64,000 nt of DNA from Solanum dulcamara (GCF_947179165.1 NC_077245.1:13548740-13612739), one strand, 5' to 3'. Shown: positions 11,117 through 23,621, counted from the first letter of the stretch. Translations and numbers: made by a program. Notes: generated by a model from the sequence alone, not told the origin.

Positions 11117-13444
11117 CACAAAGGGGAATGCTTAGCCGGCTCCAATGCATGCTTTAAGTGTGGCAAGCTGGGCCACCATGCTAAGGATTGTAGAGATAGT
11201 GGTGGTGGTAGGACTCAAGGACAAATTGCTCATGGTCAACAAGTCCAAGGAGGTGTCCAACGCACCAATCGCTTTTATGCCTTGCATGGGAGACAAGAGG
11301 TTGAGGATGCACCCAATGTCATTACCGGTATGTTAAAGGTCTTTTCTTTTGATGTGTATGCACTATTAGATCCGGGTGCAAATTTATCTTTTGTTACTCC
11401 ATTCCTTGCTAATAGATTTGATGTTTTACCTGAAATGTTATTAGAGCCCTATTTGGTGTCTACCCCCGTTGGTGAGTCAGTTATTGCTAGAAAGGTCTAT
11501 AGGGGTTGCCTTGTGTCTATCTTGCATAAACTTATTCCTTGTGATCTCATTGAGCTTGACATGATAGATTTCGATGTCATTCTTGGGATGGATTGGTTAC
11601 ATGCATCTTATGCTTCTATAGATTGTAGGAATCGTCGAGTCAAGTTCCAATTTCCAAATGAGCCTGTTATTGAATGGCAGGGTCGTGATTCGGTGGTTAA
11701 GGGTCAATTTATTTCTTATCTTAAGGCTCACAAAATGATTTCTAAGGGATGTATTTACCATATTGTGAGGGTTAGGGATGTCAACTCCAAAAGTCCTTCT
11801 CTTGAGTCAGTTCCTATAGTCAATGAATTCCCCGATGTCTTTCCCGATGACCTTCCTGGTGTCCCTCCCAAAAGGGAAGTTGATTTTGGTATCGATCTCC
11901 TCCCTGATACCCAACCTATCTCTATTCCTCCTTATCGTATGGCCCCGGCAGAATTAAAAGAGTTGAAGGAACAGTTAAAGGACTTGTTAGAGAAGGGGTT
12001 CATAAGACCAAGTATTTCTCCATGGGGTGCTCCCGTTCTATTTGTAAGAAAGAAGGATGGGTCACTTCGAATGTGCATAGACTACCGGCAATTAAATAAG
12101 ATGACCATTAAGAACAAGTACCCACTCCCTAGAATAGATGACTTGTTTGATCAATTGCAAGGGGCAAGTCACTTCTCCAAGATCGACCTTCGGTCCGGCT
12201 ATCACCAACTACGGGTAAGGGAGTGTGACATTCCCAAAACAGCCTTCCGAACAAGGTATGGTCACTATGAGTTTGTGGTGATGAGTTTTGGGTTGACGAA
12301 TGCACCGGCGGTGTTTATGGACTTGATGAATAGGGTGTTCAAACCTTACCTTGATACCTTTGTAGTAGTCTTCATTGATGATATTTTAATTTACTCTCGG
12401 GGTGAGGAAGAACATAAAAATAACTTGAGAGTTGTGCTTCAAACATTGAGGGATAGACAATTATTTGCAAAATTTAGTAAGTGTGAATTTTGGTTAAAGG
12501 AGGTAGCATTTCTTGGTCACGTAGTGTCCGGTGATGGAATCAAGGTTGATCCTAAGAAAATAGAGGCAGTCAAAAATTGGCCTAGACCATTATCTCCTTC
12601 AGACATTAGGAGCTTCTTAGGTCTAGCCGGGTACTATAGAAGGTTCGTCAAAGGCTTTTCTTCCATCTCATCTCCTATGACAAAATTGACCCAAAAGAAA
12701 TCCAAATTCATATGGACAGATGAGTGTGAGAAGAGTTTCCAGACCTTAAAAGATCGACTTACCTCTGCTCCTATTTTAACTCTCCCAGAAGGATTAGAGG
12801 GGTTTGTAGTTTATTGTGATGCTTCAAAGATTGGTTTAGGTTGTGTCTTAATGCAAAACGGCAAGGTCATAGCCTATGCTTCTAGGCAATTAAAGGTGCA
12901 TGAGCGTAACTACCCTACCCATGACCTTGAATTGGCGGCCGTTGTTTTTGCTCTGAAGATTTGGAGGCATTACCTCTATGGGGTGCATGTGGATGTGTAT
13001 ACTGATCATAAGAGTCTTCAGTATGTGTTCACCCAAAAGGACCTTAACCTAAGGCAAAGGAGGTGGCTAGAACTCCTTAAGGACTATGACATGAGTGTAC
13101 ACTATCATCCGGGTAAAGCTAATGTGGTTGCTGATGCACTTAGTAGAGTGTCTATGGGGAGTATGGCCCATGTGGATGAAAGTAAGAGGGAGTTGGTGAA
13201 AGATGTTCACCGATTGGCTAGATTAGGGGTGAAGTTGTGTGGTACTAATGATGGGGGTATGGTTGTTCAAAATAGGTCTGAATCCTCTTTGGTGGTGGAT
13301 GTTAAATCCAAGCAAGATCTTGACCCAAAGCTTATCGAGTTAAAGAAGTTGGTAAAGGAAAAGAAGATAGAGGTCTTTTCCAAGGGGGAGATGGGGTACT
13401 GTACTATCAAGGTCGGATATGTGTTCCAAATGTTGATGGCTTAA
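11117..13444 (+). pseudogene. Zinc knuckle, protease, reverse transcriptase and RNase H (element A pol, 5' part)
   Basis: One frame is open from the gag deletion junction to 13444. In order it has a CX2CX4HX4C zinc knuckle ([14 protein letters not shown], about 11150-11191), an aspartic protease site [11 protein letters not shown] (Asp about residue 30 counting from the Met at 11282), an RT with [20 protein letters not shown] and the catalytic FIDD box (about residues 362-365 on the same count), then RNase H with YCDAS (Asp about 513), LE and TDH motifs. RT and RNase H catalytic residues look intact. A G-run at 13384-13388 is one base short relative to the expected frame, so the tail reads wrongly to a stop at 13442-13444 and integrase is out of frame. 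Normally gag and pol would form one polyprotein. Confidence 0.9.
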
Positions 13445-13449
13445 GGAGT

Positions 13450-14127
13450 TTGATCATGATGGAGGCTCATAATTCTACATACTCCATTCATCCCGGTTCA
13501 ACGAAAATGTACCGAGACTTAAAGGAGTTGTATTGGTGGGGTGGCATGAAGAAGGACATAGCAAGGTTTGTGTCCGAATGTACGAATTGCCAACAAGTGA
13601 AGGCCGAACATCAAAGGCCGGGTGGCCTAGCCCAAGACATTGAAATCCCAACTTGGAAGTGGGAAGATGTGAATATGGATTTTGTAGTGGGTTTGCCTCA
13701 TACCCGGAAGCGTCATGACTCAATTTGGGTAATTGTTGATAGAATGACTAAGTCAGCTCACTTCCTACTGGTTAAAACTTCCTATAGTGCCGAAGACTAT
13801 GCCAAGTTGTATATTCGGGAGTTGGTGAGGTTGCATGGTGTGCCATTATCCATTATTTCGGATCGTGGTACCCAATTCACTTCTCACTTCTGGAGATCAT
13901 TTCAAAAAGGCCTCGGTACTAAGGTAAAGTTGAGCACAACATTCCATCCTCAAACGGATGGGCAAGCCAAAAGGACGATTCAAACACTAGAGGATATGTT
14001 AAGGGCTTGTGTGTTGGAGTTTAAAGGGAATTGGGATGATCATCTACCTCTCATCGAGTTTGCCTATAATAATAGTTACCACTCAAGTATTGAGATGGCA
14101 CCGTTTGAGGCTTTGTATGGGAGATGA
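13450..14127 (+). pseudogene. Integrase zinc finger and catalytic core (element A), catalytic Glu lost
   Basis: The HHCC zinc-binding domain is visible (His7, His14, Cys44, Cys47 counting from the Met at 13450). The catalytic core has Asp77 (NMDFVVGLP) and Asp138 ([10 protein letters not shown]). The third residue of the DD35E triad falls exactly at position 174, where the codon AAA (13969-13971) gives Lys in GQAKRTIQ instead of the GQ(A/S)E(R/C)TI seen in the other two elements here. A TGA at 14125-14127 follows YGR where the others read Arg, a C-to-T change. Integrase from this copy should therefore be catalytically dead. Confidence 0.9.
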
Positions 14128-14163
14128 TGTAGATCACCGGTTGGTTGGTTCGAAGTAGGTGAG

Positions 14164-14727
14164 ATGACCTTGTTGGGCCCCGATTTGGTACTTGATGCTT
14201 TAGAGAAGGTGAAGATCATTAGAGAAAGGTTGAAGACGGCTCAAAGTCGTCAAAAGTCCTATTCTGACACTAGAAGAAGGGATCTTGAGTTTAATGTGGA
14301 TGATTGGGTGTATCTGAAGGTTTCACCCATGAAAGGTGTGGTTCGATTTGGTAAGAAAGGGAAATTGAGCCTTAGATATGTAGGGCCTTATAGAATCGTG
14401 AGACGTGTTGGTAAGGTTGCATATGAGTTGGAATTACCATTGGAAATGGCCATGGTTCATCCGGTGTTTCACGTGTCTATGTTGAAAAAACATGTGGGTG
14501 ATCCTAGTTCCATTGTACCTATAGGAGTAGTGAATATTGAAGAAAACTTGACCTATGAAGAAGTTCCTGTGGAAATTTTGGACCGGCAAGTTAAGAGATT
14601 GAGGAACAAAGAAATTGCATCTGTTAAAGTCCTTTGGAGGAATCAACAAATAGAAAGTGCAACATGGGAAGCGGAAGCGGATATGATTAAGAGATACCCT
14701 CATCTTTTCCCCTCTACCCAAACCTAA
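14164..14727 (+). pseudogene. Integrase C-terminal domain and chromodomain (element A)
   Basis: In the same frame as the core beyond the TGA. The GKKGKLSLRYVGPYRIV segment and HPVFHVSMLKK are the GPY/F-type integrase C-terminal module. The end (EVPVEILDRQVKRLRNKEI, ... VLWRN ... ATWEAEADM) is a chromodomain, the feature that defines chromoviruses and is thought to guide integration into heterochromatin. It ends at 14727, about 190 bp before the PPT. Confidence 0.85.
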
Positions 14728-14918
14728 GGTATTAAGTTGTCCTTGCTCAATTACTTGAAATCCTTACATCTCAACTTTTCTTGTCATATGCTTGCAAAAT
14801 TATAAAATATATTTTAAATGATATTTTAAATTACACTGTTGCATTAATCATAGGTTGTTTGTTAACACTCTACTCTACTCAAGCTAAGTCTTTTCTCATT
14901 CGAGGACGAATGTTCCCA

Positions 14919-14930
14919 AGGGGGAGATAA
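14919..14930 (+). promoter_or_regulatory. Polypurine tract, element A
   Basis: AGGGGGAGATAA directly precedes the 3' LTR. Just upstream is TTCGAGGACGAA (about 14899-14910), a motif also found before the PPT of the other two full-length elements here. Confidence 0.85.
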
Positions 14931-17255
14931 TGTAACATCCCCTAAAAACGTTGTATACGATGTTTCAATTTTTGCCTAAATATGATATAGCCTCTGTATT
15001 TTGGTCATAACTTTTCATAGGAATATCCATATTGAGTGATTCAAATTTCTGAGTAACCACAAGATCATTACCTACAACTTTTATGAAGACCATATTTTAA
15101 TATTCAGAGGTTAAGTAGGTCAAATAAATTAATCTTTGTAAGGTAGGATGCTGTGACGGAAATGAGTGTTTATAGAAGAAAAATCATATCTCACTGTAGA
15201 TTTATCCAAATTGGTTGATTCTTGAATAATATGAAACTAGACTTCCATATCTACAATTCTTATGAAAACACCAAATCCTAATAAGGAATTTATCTTATTC
15301 AAATGTAGCTCCCAAAAAGAGTATTCTGTCAAAAATAACTCATTTCACCTACCATAGAAAGATCTAGATACATTTGACATCACTCATGACATAAATTGTC
15401 CTCCATTTAACATCATCCATGACATCAATATATTCCACTAAATTTTTAGATTTTTATTTATAATTATTTTATTTATTGTTAGGTCCTCTTTCCCACCTAT
15501 AAATACCCACCTTATTTCCTCATTTTATTCATCAAGCTTTCTCAAGCAAATCTTCTCTCTATACACTTCTTTACACATTCTCAAATATAGTTTTAGTTCT
15601 TAGTAGTGAAGATATACTATTCCAGTAATTCATATATTCCGGGTAGTACACAAAACGTTCCGGCAAGGAGAGAAGCTAGGACTCAAGAGTGGTCATTAAG
15701 TCTTCCGGTACCAACTAAAGCTTCGGTTTCCAGGTATGTAAGGCTTCAATGAGAGTATTTCTTCCACTCTCATGTCTAAATTATTTTGATTATATGATAA
15801 ATTATATTTATTTTCTTTAAGCTTTACTCTAAGTTATGTGGGTGTTTATCCATGGGTTCTTCCACCCATGTAGTCCAAAAACTCTTTCAATTAAATATCT
15901 TGATTTCAAGTAATATTTTCTTATGGTAATTCTTATTTTTACTTAATAGTATGAATCATGGTTAAACTAATGATTATTGGTCTATTTTGATGCAACATAA
16001 TTATATATGTATGAATTGATGGTTTACAAGTAATTCCTCTATTTATCTATTTAAAGGTTCTTGAAATTCATGGTGGGTTGTTTAAAAGCATGATTTTTAA
16101 TTAATGGATTTCAAAGTATTTATGTATATTTATTTACATACATATTTGCAAGTTGAAGTGATTTGAACCCACCTAGTTTTACTATGTTTTTAATAAAGTT
16201 TGACTTGAAAGCTTTGACTCCAAATAAATGTTTATGAAAGCAATATCTATGATCAAAAAGGGAGTCTTATGAAATGAAAGAATGATGAAATGATATGAAT
16301 GATGGATTCTTTATGCAATAAGGACAATTCTTGCATATTTGAATTATCAAATGTTTTAATGAGCTATTCTACCGAATATGATGTTTAAATTCTCAAGTTA
16401 TATGCTATGAATATTTTGAAGTATTAAACTATTCCGTGGGATTGACTTAGCACCGAATGGGGCATTGAGGTGAGATTCGGTAAGGGAATCCTAGTAGCAA
16501 CCCCTTGTCTCATTAACTATGTGCCAACATAGGAGCCCTTGTAGGCTTAGGCTAATGGATCCATAAATAGCCCTTAAAGTTAAAGTTAAAGAAATGAATG
16601 AAGTTGACGGAGTTCTACCTGGCAAGTAGTCTCCCCGGCCAACGTAGGGGGGTATGTTGGATTCCATGTAATAGCTCGCATGGTCTTAAATGTCGGTTAT
16701 GGTTAATTTCCCACAAAATGAATGTTTTAAAGGATATATATATGATTTATTATGCATACATTAAATTATGTTCCATATTACATAAATGTTTTAATGTTTT
16801 CTCAATGTTCATGCATCCTTACATACTTAGTACATTCAAAGTACTAACGCATACTCTTTTGCCTACATGATATCACCATGTAGGGATCAGTGCTCCTCCT
16901 CATTCTCCTCCACGTGGCTAGTTGATATTCCATTGAAGACTACTTTTGGTGAGTTCCCATGTTCCGGGAACAATACTCCTTTATCTTTCTAGTTTATGAT
17001 ATGTTAAGATATTTTACTATGAAATTTCTTCTATTATGATTGAGGGTGAGCTAGGGACTTGTCTTAGCCCCGTTAAATCTAATAGTTAGAGGTATTGTTG
17101 GACATATATAAGTTGAAGATTTATTATGATTTCCGCTTGTTTATTTATCATCATTACCTATGAAAGGCTAAAAGAATGCTAAGAGGCTTGTTTGAGGTAC
17201 TTTCGGGTTCCTCATTCGCCATGTCACGTCTAGGCCCTAGGCTTGGGTCGTGACA
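14931..17255 (+). repeat. 3' LTR of element A
   Basis: 2325 bp, same length as the 5' LTR, starting TGTAACATCC and ending GTCGTGACA before the AAGGG duplication. Differences seen by eye: about seven in the first 130 bp and about five in the remaining 2.2 kb. Confidence 0.95.
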
Positions 17256-17260
17256 AAGGG

Positions 17261-17341
17261 TCTATTGTACACAGTCTTACCTTGCATTTCTACCAGAGGC
17301 TGTTTTCAAGGCTTGAACCCGTGACCTCGTGATCACATAGC
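17261..17341 (-). mobile_element. TS-type SINE, tRNA-derived 5' half (split copy)
   Basis: Continuation of the SINE broken at 8304. The minus strand shows a box B-like GGTCACGGGTTCAAGCC (around 17308-17325), then the SINE body toward the LTR junction. The head is short of a full tRNA, so the copy may be slightly 5'-truncated. The right copy of the 18-bp target duplication follows at 17342-17359. Confidence 0.85.
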
Positions 17342-17637
17342 AAAATACTAAAATAATAAGATTTAAAAAATATTAATAAAAAATAAATTAAAACAAAAAA
17401 ATAAAAATAAAAATAAAAAAAAAGAAATCAAAAAGTAATCAGGTTGTAATTACATAGTGTAATTACACCAATTCACAGCCTTCCCAGGAAATTGTAGAGT
17501 GTAATTACATCTTGCCAATTACACTCAATTACCTGCTGACCAAGTAATTACCTGGTCAACTAAATATATTGGACAATGTAATTACATTCACTTACATCAA
17601 CTTCAATTACCAGGGAAGATTTCCAAACAGACCCTAA

Positions 17638-18399
17638 GTAAAATGACTTTTCTCGTGAAAAGAGGAAAAACAAGTTTCATGAGTCATCTTCCAAATTCAT
17701 TATATATACCTTACCCCCAATCTTCCACTTTTCATTCCATTCCATGATCTTCATGGTCGTATTTTCTAAATTATATAGAAATTCTTTTAAAATAATATTT
17801 TCTTGCTTATGTATATATCAAACACTAAAAAATAAATAGTATAACTCACTTATTTTTCAAAAAAATATTCTTCATCAAAAATAATTTCCTTCATACTAGA
17901 CACAGTCTAAGTATGTAGTACAATATATAGTAGAAACAACGGTTAAAATTATACTTATCATAGTAGAATTAACTCAAAATATCTTCCTTTCATCTATTGA
18001 ATTAAATTTGTCCCTTCCCCTATTCTAGATTTAAAATTGTCTCTACATTAACAAAATAATTATATAATATTTAATTAAATTTGTATTCTTCATTTGTTAG
18101 TCCACATAAAAATCTGACCCAACAGCCAACCCAACCAAAAAATCATTTTAAATTAAAGCAACTAAACAATAAATTTATAAATTTATTTTTGTATCTTCTT
18201 GTTTTCACAAACGGTTCCTATATTATTAATTTTAAGAACTTATGTTAATCTTCATTCATTTTAGCTCCTGCCCATGCTACTAAAATATCAATAGAACTTA
18301 TAAATACAGACAAAATTCTTAAAAAGCCGTGCATATATTTAAAAACAATTCATTAGAAATCAACCGAGACAATGGATTTTTTAGAGAGCATCCAAACTC
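17638..18399. other. AT-rich spacer, no gene seen
   Basis: Between the right end of the Tourist-like element and the presumed 5' end of the L1-type LINE. No coding frame or repeat ends recognised. It may include the LINE 5' UTR. Confidence 0.4.
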
Positions 18400-18529
18400 T
18401 CTTCAATAACAAATTAATGCTTTGTTTTTAGTAAGGAGAAAATTCCCCCTTTTCAATAACGTAACACATCCATCTTTTACGGAAACATCAAACGAAAGCA
18501 AATAAACACAACTGTTACAATCCCAGAAA

Positions 18530-21243
18530 ATGAACAATCACCAAACAACAACAATAAAGAACAACAACAAATGCAAATGGATCATGAGGTCAGGAACAAC
18601 GACATTGAGATGATAAGTATCGAAAAACATACAAGTCAAAAGCCAATGACTATACAGAAAGAGATAAAGACCCTCAATCCTCACCAAACAAACACCCCTT
18701 ATCTACATATACTAATAAGTGCACCTTTCTAAATAGACTAATGGAAACGTCTAATTAAGATTCAACCGAAAACCAAGTCACAGTACAGGGTAATATAAAA
18801 GAGTTAGATCCGCTTGACGAAACTGAAAATCCATTGAAAATCGATAACTTCATCCCCCTAAGTTCTGGGCATAAAGGGTTTGTTGATCATAAGAAAGTGA
18901 CTCCAGAATCTGAAAAGTATGAGGGAGGAGTTCCGCAGATAAACAACGAATTTATAAAAACTGGGCAAATGCTCTTATAATCAAAGTTTTAGGAAGAAGA
19001 GTGGGATACCAATATTTACAACAAAAACTAACAGAAAACTTGTCCCTTATAGACCTTGGATCCGACTACTATTTAGTGAAATTTAATAAAGAAGATAACT
19101 ACAAAAAAGCTTTACATGGAGGACCTTGGTTTATAGGAAGCCAATTCCTAACGGTAAGGAGATGGGAGCCAAAATTTGTAGCTTCTAAAGCATCTTTAAC
19201 TTACTCTTCCATTTGGGCAAGACTACCTGAGCTCTCTATCGAGTTCTACGACTAAGAAATCCTTCAAAAGATTGGAGGAAAACTGGGACAACTAATACGT
19301 ATTGATGACCTGCACATTTTCGGCAGTAAGGAGCAAATATGCTAGAGTAATGTATACTTGTCCCCATCGAGGAACGACTTAAAACCTTTATCATAATCAG
19401 AAGACACTTTCAGAGGGTTACCTATGAGGGATTCAATATGTTATGCACTTCGTGTGATAGAATAGGTCACAATGATAGAAACTGCACTAAGATGACATCG
19501 GAGAACAACCAAAGCAATGCAGAAAAAATTAAATAAAACATTGAGGAAATTGTAAAAAAAACTGATGAAAGGACCATTGTGTCACACAAAAGAAGGAGGA
19601 AATCCAGCAACCAATTAGAGAGAAATCAAGCAAAGTCAGACAGCTCGGATAACAACGGAGGGAACCCAAACTCATCATCAACTACTAGCACACCTACGAA
19701 AAAAGTTTTTCTTTCCCACCAAGATCAGCTTAATCCCTACAAAGTACTAGATAATGACTTAGAGCTAGTTAATCCATCAGATAAAGGGAAAAACCTCCAA
19801 TTCTATACTGGACACGGAGACCTCTACACTAAAGAGACAATGTCCAGTCATACTATGAACAACAATACTAAAAACACAGCTTTTGGGATAATAAATAGCA
19901 CGCAACTTAACTTCATTAAATACCCATTTGTTACTACAAAAGACCGAAAACAAACACAGGAAAAAACCAATCATATCAATATCTCCACCTACTTAGAAAC
20001 GCAGGTTATGGACATAGAAACTTCCCTCTCTGAAGAAGAGGTACTAACATCATTAAATGTTGATTACAATTCTCCCAATGGTAATAATAATCTACACCTA
20101 AAAAATAAGTTTAAACTCCTCCAAGATCCCTATAGTACACATCATATTGACAATCTAAAGATTACAAATCAAAATCACATTAATGAACTAAACCAGGCAA
20201 GGAAGAAGGATGAGGAAAATCCATCAGACCAACCTTCACTCCAATTAATAAAACAAATCAAAAAGAATCATATAAACACTGCAGATCCTAAAACAAATAA
20301 CTCTCACATTTTAAAAAATTGGAAAATTAAAGGAGAAAATGACGAGACCACCAATGAACCATCACAGGAGATTCCAACACACAAGGGGGAACCTGTGGGT
20401 GAGGGAGCCAAACAATATCAACAAGACCCCTGCTCCAGAACTAACAACTCCTCTACCACAGATCTTCTCCACAACTCTACTCACCTTGAATCATGTTCCT
20501 CAATCATGGTTGAAATATGAACTAATGGAACATATGTTAAGCATAGGACTCTAGATCAATGGATAGGACATAGTCTTCCAGATAGAGGATCCCCGCTACC
20601 TGGATCAAATATTAACAGAGGGCTTGTGAATTGGGATGGACAACATAGCAAATCACCCATGGCTGACCAACTCAGCGCAACAAGAACCAATGTACCCTTT
20701 ATTCCCCAACACTTGGAATTCACAAAACATAGTCAACCTACTTAATATGAATCTCCCTCTTTTCCCAAGCCATCAATTACCACCAGTTCCAACTCAAATG
20801 TATCAATAGAGCCCCAACATAGAAGTGAACTACCAAACAAATTCACAAAACTTCCTCATGATGCCAAACCCAAGAAACTACTATGCCAAAAATAATGCCC
20901 AGGGTTATGCACATGTGTCGATTCCTATGCAGAACCAGATGGTCACAACAAAAGGAACAAGCATGTGTGCCACCCCCTCAAGATAAATAAAATCTAGTGG
21001 CATCACCAACACTGAACCAACCAGCGATGGAAGAGGAGGAATAAGAGGTAAGATTCAGAATAAAAAATATAGTCCAGTATGGGATGCTAAGATCAGAAAA
21101 AACAATAATATTCAAGGAAAAAAGGAAAAAGGTTCATCTTATGCTGATGGAATTGAGAAAATGGTCAATCACTATAAGGACCTTAACACCTCCTTAGGGG
21201 ATTTACAAATATGCAATGGTAATGGTTCTAACATTATTTGCTA
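18530..21243 (+). pseudogene. LINE ORF1 (DUF4283-like, CCHC zinc knuckle)
   Basis: A multi-stop reading with the plant L1 ORF1 layout. WANALIIKVLGRRVGYQYLQ and ...HGGPWFIGSQFLTVRRWEP (about 18962-19170) are typical of the DUF4283 RNA-binding-like domain. A zinc knuckle CTSCDRIGHNDRNC lies at 19444-19485. A long polar, Asn/Thr/Lys-rich tail follows, open for 313 codons at 19579-20520, then broken to about 21243. ORF1 proteins bind LINE RNA and are needed for retrotransposition. Start near 18530 is tentative, since the first ATG frame closes early. Confidence 0.75.
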
Positions 21244-21328
21244 ACTACATATGGAAGAACGAAGAAAGTTTGAACCATTAGAGCTCTCAGAAGGGAGGGA
21301 GCTCAGTTTTTCTGAACTCTAATATGAC

Positions 21329-22148
21329 AATCATCGCATGAAACTATAGGGGAACAGGAAACGAAGATTTTAGAAGAGTTTTTAGATCAATGTTCGACTA
21401 CAATAAGTCAAGTTTAGTTTCTTTGCTTGATACAAAACAGAACTACCATCATGGCATCATGAAGGACTTCAGATTCAACAATTGGTTCAAGTTCCTGCTC
21501 AAGGAAATTCTGGTGAAATTGTAATTATGTGGAACAGCGAGGAGATCACTGTGGATCAAATTAGTTCTACAGACCAAGAGATTCATGCAATGATAAAGGT
21601 ACACACTCAACTTAACACATGGCTCCTAACAATTATTTATGCTAGCAATTTACTTAGCGAAAGACTTATATTATGGAATAACCTTAAAACTGTAGCTAGC
21701 AATTTTAAGGGACCATGATTAGTAGCTGGTGATTTTAACGAAGTAACAAAAGCTAATAAAAAATTTAGTGGTTTTCCTGTTAATACTACTAGACTAAATC
21801 AGTTTACACATTTCTCGGATAAATGCGGATTGCTAGACTTAGGATTCAAGGGACAAAGATTCACTTGGTCTAACAAAGGGAAAAAATGTAAAACTTTAAT
21901 TATGGAAAGACTTGATAGATTCTTAGCCAATTCAGAATTGATTAAACTCTATCAAGATACAAGTGTGAGACATCTCATTAGAACTCATTTCGATCATTGT
22001 GTAATTAAGGTTGAGTTATATAAACATATTCCCAGAAATAATAATATCTTTAGAGTAGAATCAATGTGGACCTTTCATCCAACCTTTATAAATATTGTGC
22101 ATGATTCATGGAGAAACTAAACAAATATTACTAATGCGATAGAGAACT
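21329..22148 (+). pseudogene. LINE ORF2 endonuclease domain (AP-type)
   Basis: MTIIA-stop-NYRGTGN at 21329 matches the L1 endonuclease start (usual W.CRG.G), with the Trp codon changed to TGA. Later pieces are VAGDFNEV (about 21723) carrying the catalytic Asp-Asn pair, GFKGQRFTWSNKG (about 21840) and MERLDRFLAN (about 21902). Several stops and frame changes. The domain nicks target DNA for reverse transcription. It is cut at 22148 by the 22149-40910 LTR element. Confidence 0.8.
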
Positions 22149-23621
22149 TGTCACGCCCCGGGAGGATACCCTAGATGTGACTGGCACTTGAAAGCCATTT
22201 CTGACCTTCAAGCAAACCACCTAACTAAATCATTCCGTCATTCAGTCATATATGCTCGGAGGAAGGCTCAATTATAATATGCTAATTACAATAAGGGGGC
22301 TGAAGGTCAAACATGTTTAACTCAACAAAACAATATAATGAGACTCCTCAAAATAACAATTCAACCTTCCCACATTCCAGTCTATGAAGCCTCTATCAAA
22401 GTCTAAGAGGTGCCAATGACAAGTCCATGGCTACCAATAATCAAAATAAAGGAAACGACAACAAAACTATACAAGAAGGCTCAACATCCTCCGGAAACTA
22501 GGAGGACTCACCAACTAGCTAAGAGTGTATGTGGATCTTCAACGGAGCGCCGGTTGATGATCTCTAGTACCTGTCTCTGCATCATGAAATGATGCAGGCC
22601 AAATGGCGTCAGTACATAGAATGTACGAGTATGTAAAATGGCCGAATACAACGAACATCAAGAAAGAATCAAATCAACTCGGAATCTCAACTCAAGAGAA
22701 ATAACAACTCAATCAAGTGTCCTAAGTCTAAACAAGAATATGATTTAGACGGGACCAGTCACATACCATTCAACTCAATCTGACTCAGAGTATTATCAAG
22801 ACCTATTTGGGAGTTTCTCTTATCCGACAACCATCACTTATGAGCCAGTGAAAGTACAACAAACCGACGTTGTTGCCACATCCATTCATATTTTGCCAGG
22901 GTATGAACGAATCAACCAATCATGGATCCAATCCAACCAAGTCCTATAATGTCAGGACAAACATCTCGGAGAAGCATCCGACTTTAATGGTTCAATCCCC
23001 CTACGTTTGGCGACGTAGTTATTGGGTTCGAGTATGGACTATACTCTTGCCCAATTCGGTGCTCGATACTCCTCCCAAGACTCAATGCTCATAAAACTCC
23101 ATCCAATCAACTCAATCAAATCATATCGACAAGTCTCATTACAACCTTGTCAACTCATCAACTCTATCACGATTAAATCTCCTCCAATCATACTATCCGA
23201 TCAATCTCAATCATATCTTTCAAACGAAAATCAAATGCACGTTTATAGCAACATATAGGCATAACCAATCATTTCCTCCATCTATTTGAGAAATCTTTGA
23301 GACTCATCAAAACTTCAAGACCTTAAATCGACACTTTATAATAGGCAATATTTTTAAGAAGATAGCATCTTTTATCATAATCTACATAATTAAGAAGATC
23401 AAAAAAATATATTTAACAACTCATCTTCATTAACTCATACTCACATAAAGGCCCATTTTAAGAACTTCTTAGCTCAACAACATCAACACCTATAGAATCA
23501 AATAAATAGGGGACAAAGCTCATACAAACATAAACCATACCAAGAAACTCCATTTTCATGAACATCTAACCTCAAAGCAAGAGTAGGGCACATGGGTGGA
23601 CTCAACCCAAGTTTTGGATAG

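Larger units (their letters stand above)
8305..17255 (+). mobile_element. Full-length Ty3/gypsy chromovirus LTR retrotransposon (element A), gag-deleted
   Basis: Two 2325-bp LTRs (8305-10629 and 14931-17255) beginning TGTAACATCC and ending GTCGTGACA enclose PBS, gag remnant, protease, RT, RNase H, integrase with chromodomain, and PPT. The target duplication is AAGGG (8300-8304 and 17256-17260). Domain order PR-RT-RH-INT plus a C-terminal chromodomain place it in the chromoviruses, probably the Tekay/Del lineage. I count about 12 LTR differences, so it inserted recently. Coding defects: most of gag deleted near 11106-11120, a frameshift in a G-run at 13384-13388, a stop at 14125-14127, and the integrase catalytic Glu replaced by Lys at 13969-13971. 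It cannot be autonomous as it stands. Confidence 0.95.
7376..17634. mobile_element. Tourist-like (PIF/Harbinger) MITE split by SINE and LTR element
   Basis: The left end GGGTCTGTTTGGAAAG... followed by CCTGGTAATTG (7376 on) and the right end CAATTACCAGGGAAGATTTC ... CAAACAGACCC (to 17634) form an inverted repeat of about 40 bp. TAA lies directly outside both ends (7373-7375 and 17635-17637), which suits the TWA target duplication of PIF/Harbinger elements. Both subterminal regions are rich in GTAATTAC motifs. Removing the nested SINE and LTR retrotransposon leaves about 1.1 kb of AT-rich DNA with no transposase, so it was non-autonomous. hAT with a degenerate 8-bp duplication is the alternative. 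Confidence 0.65.
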
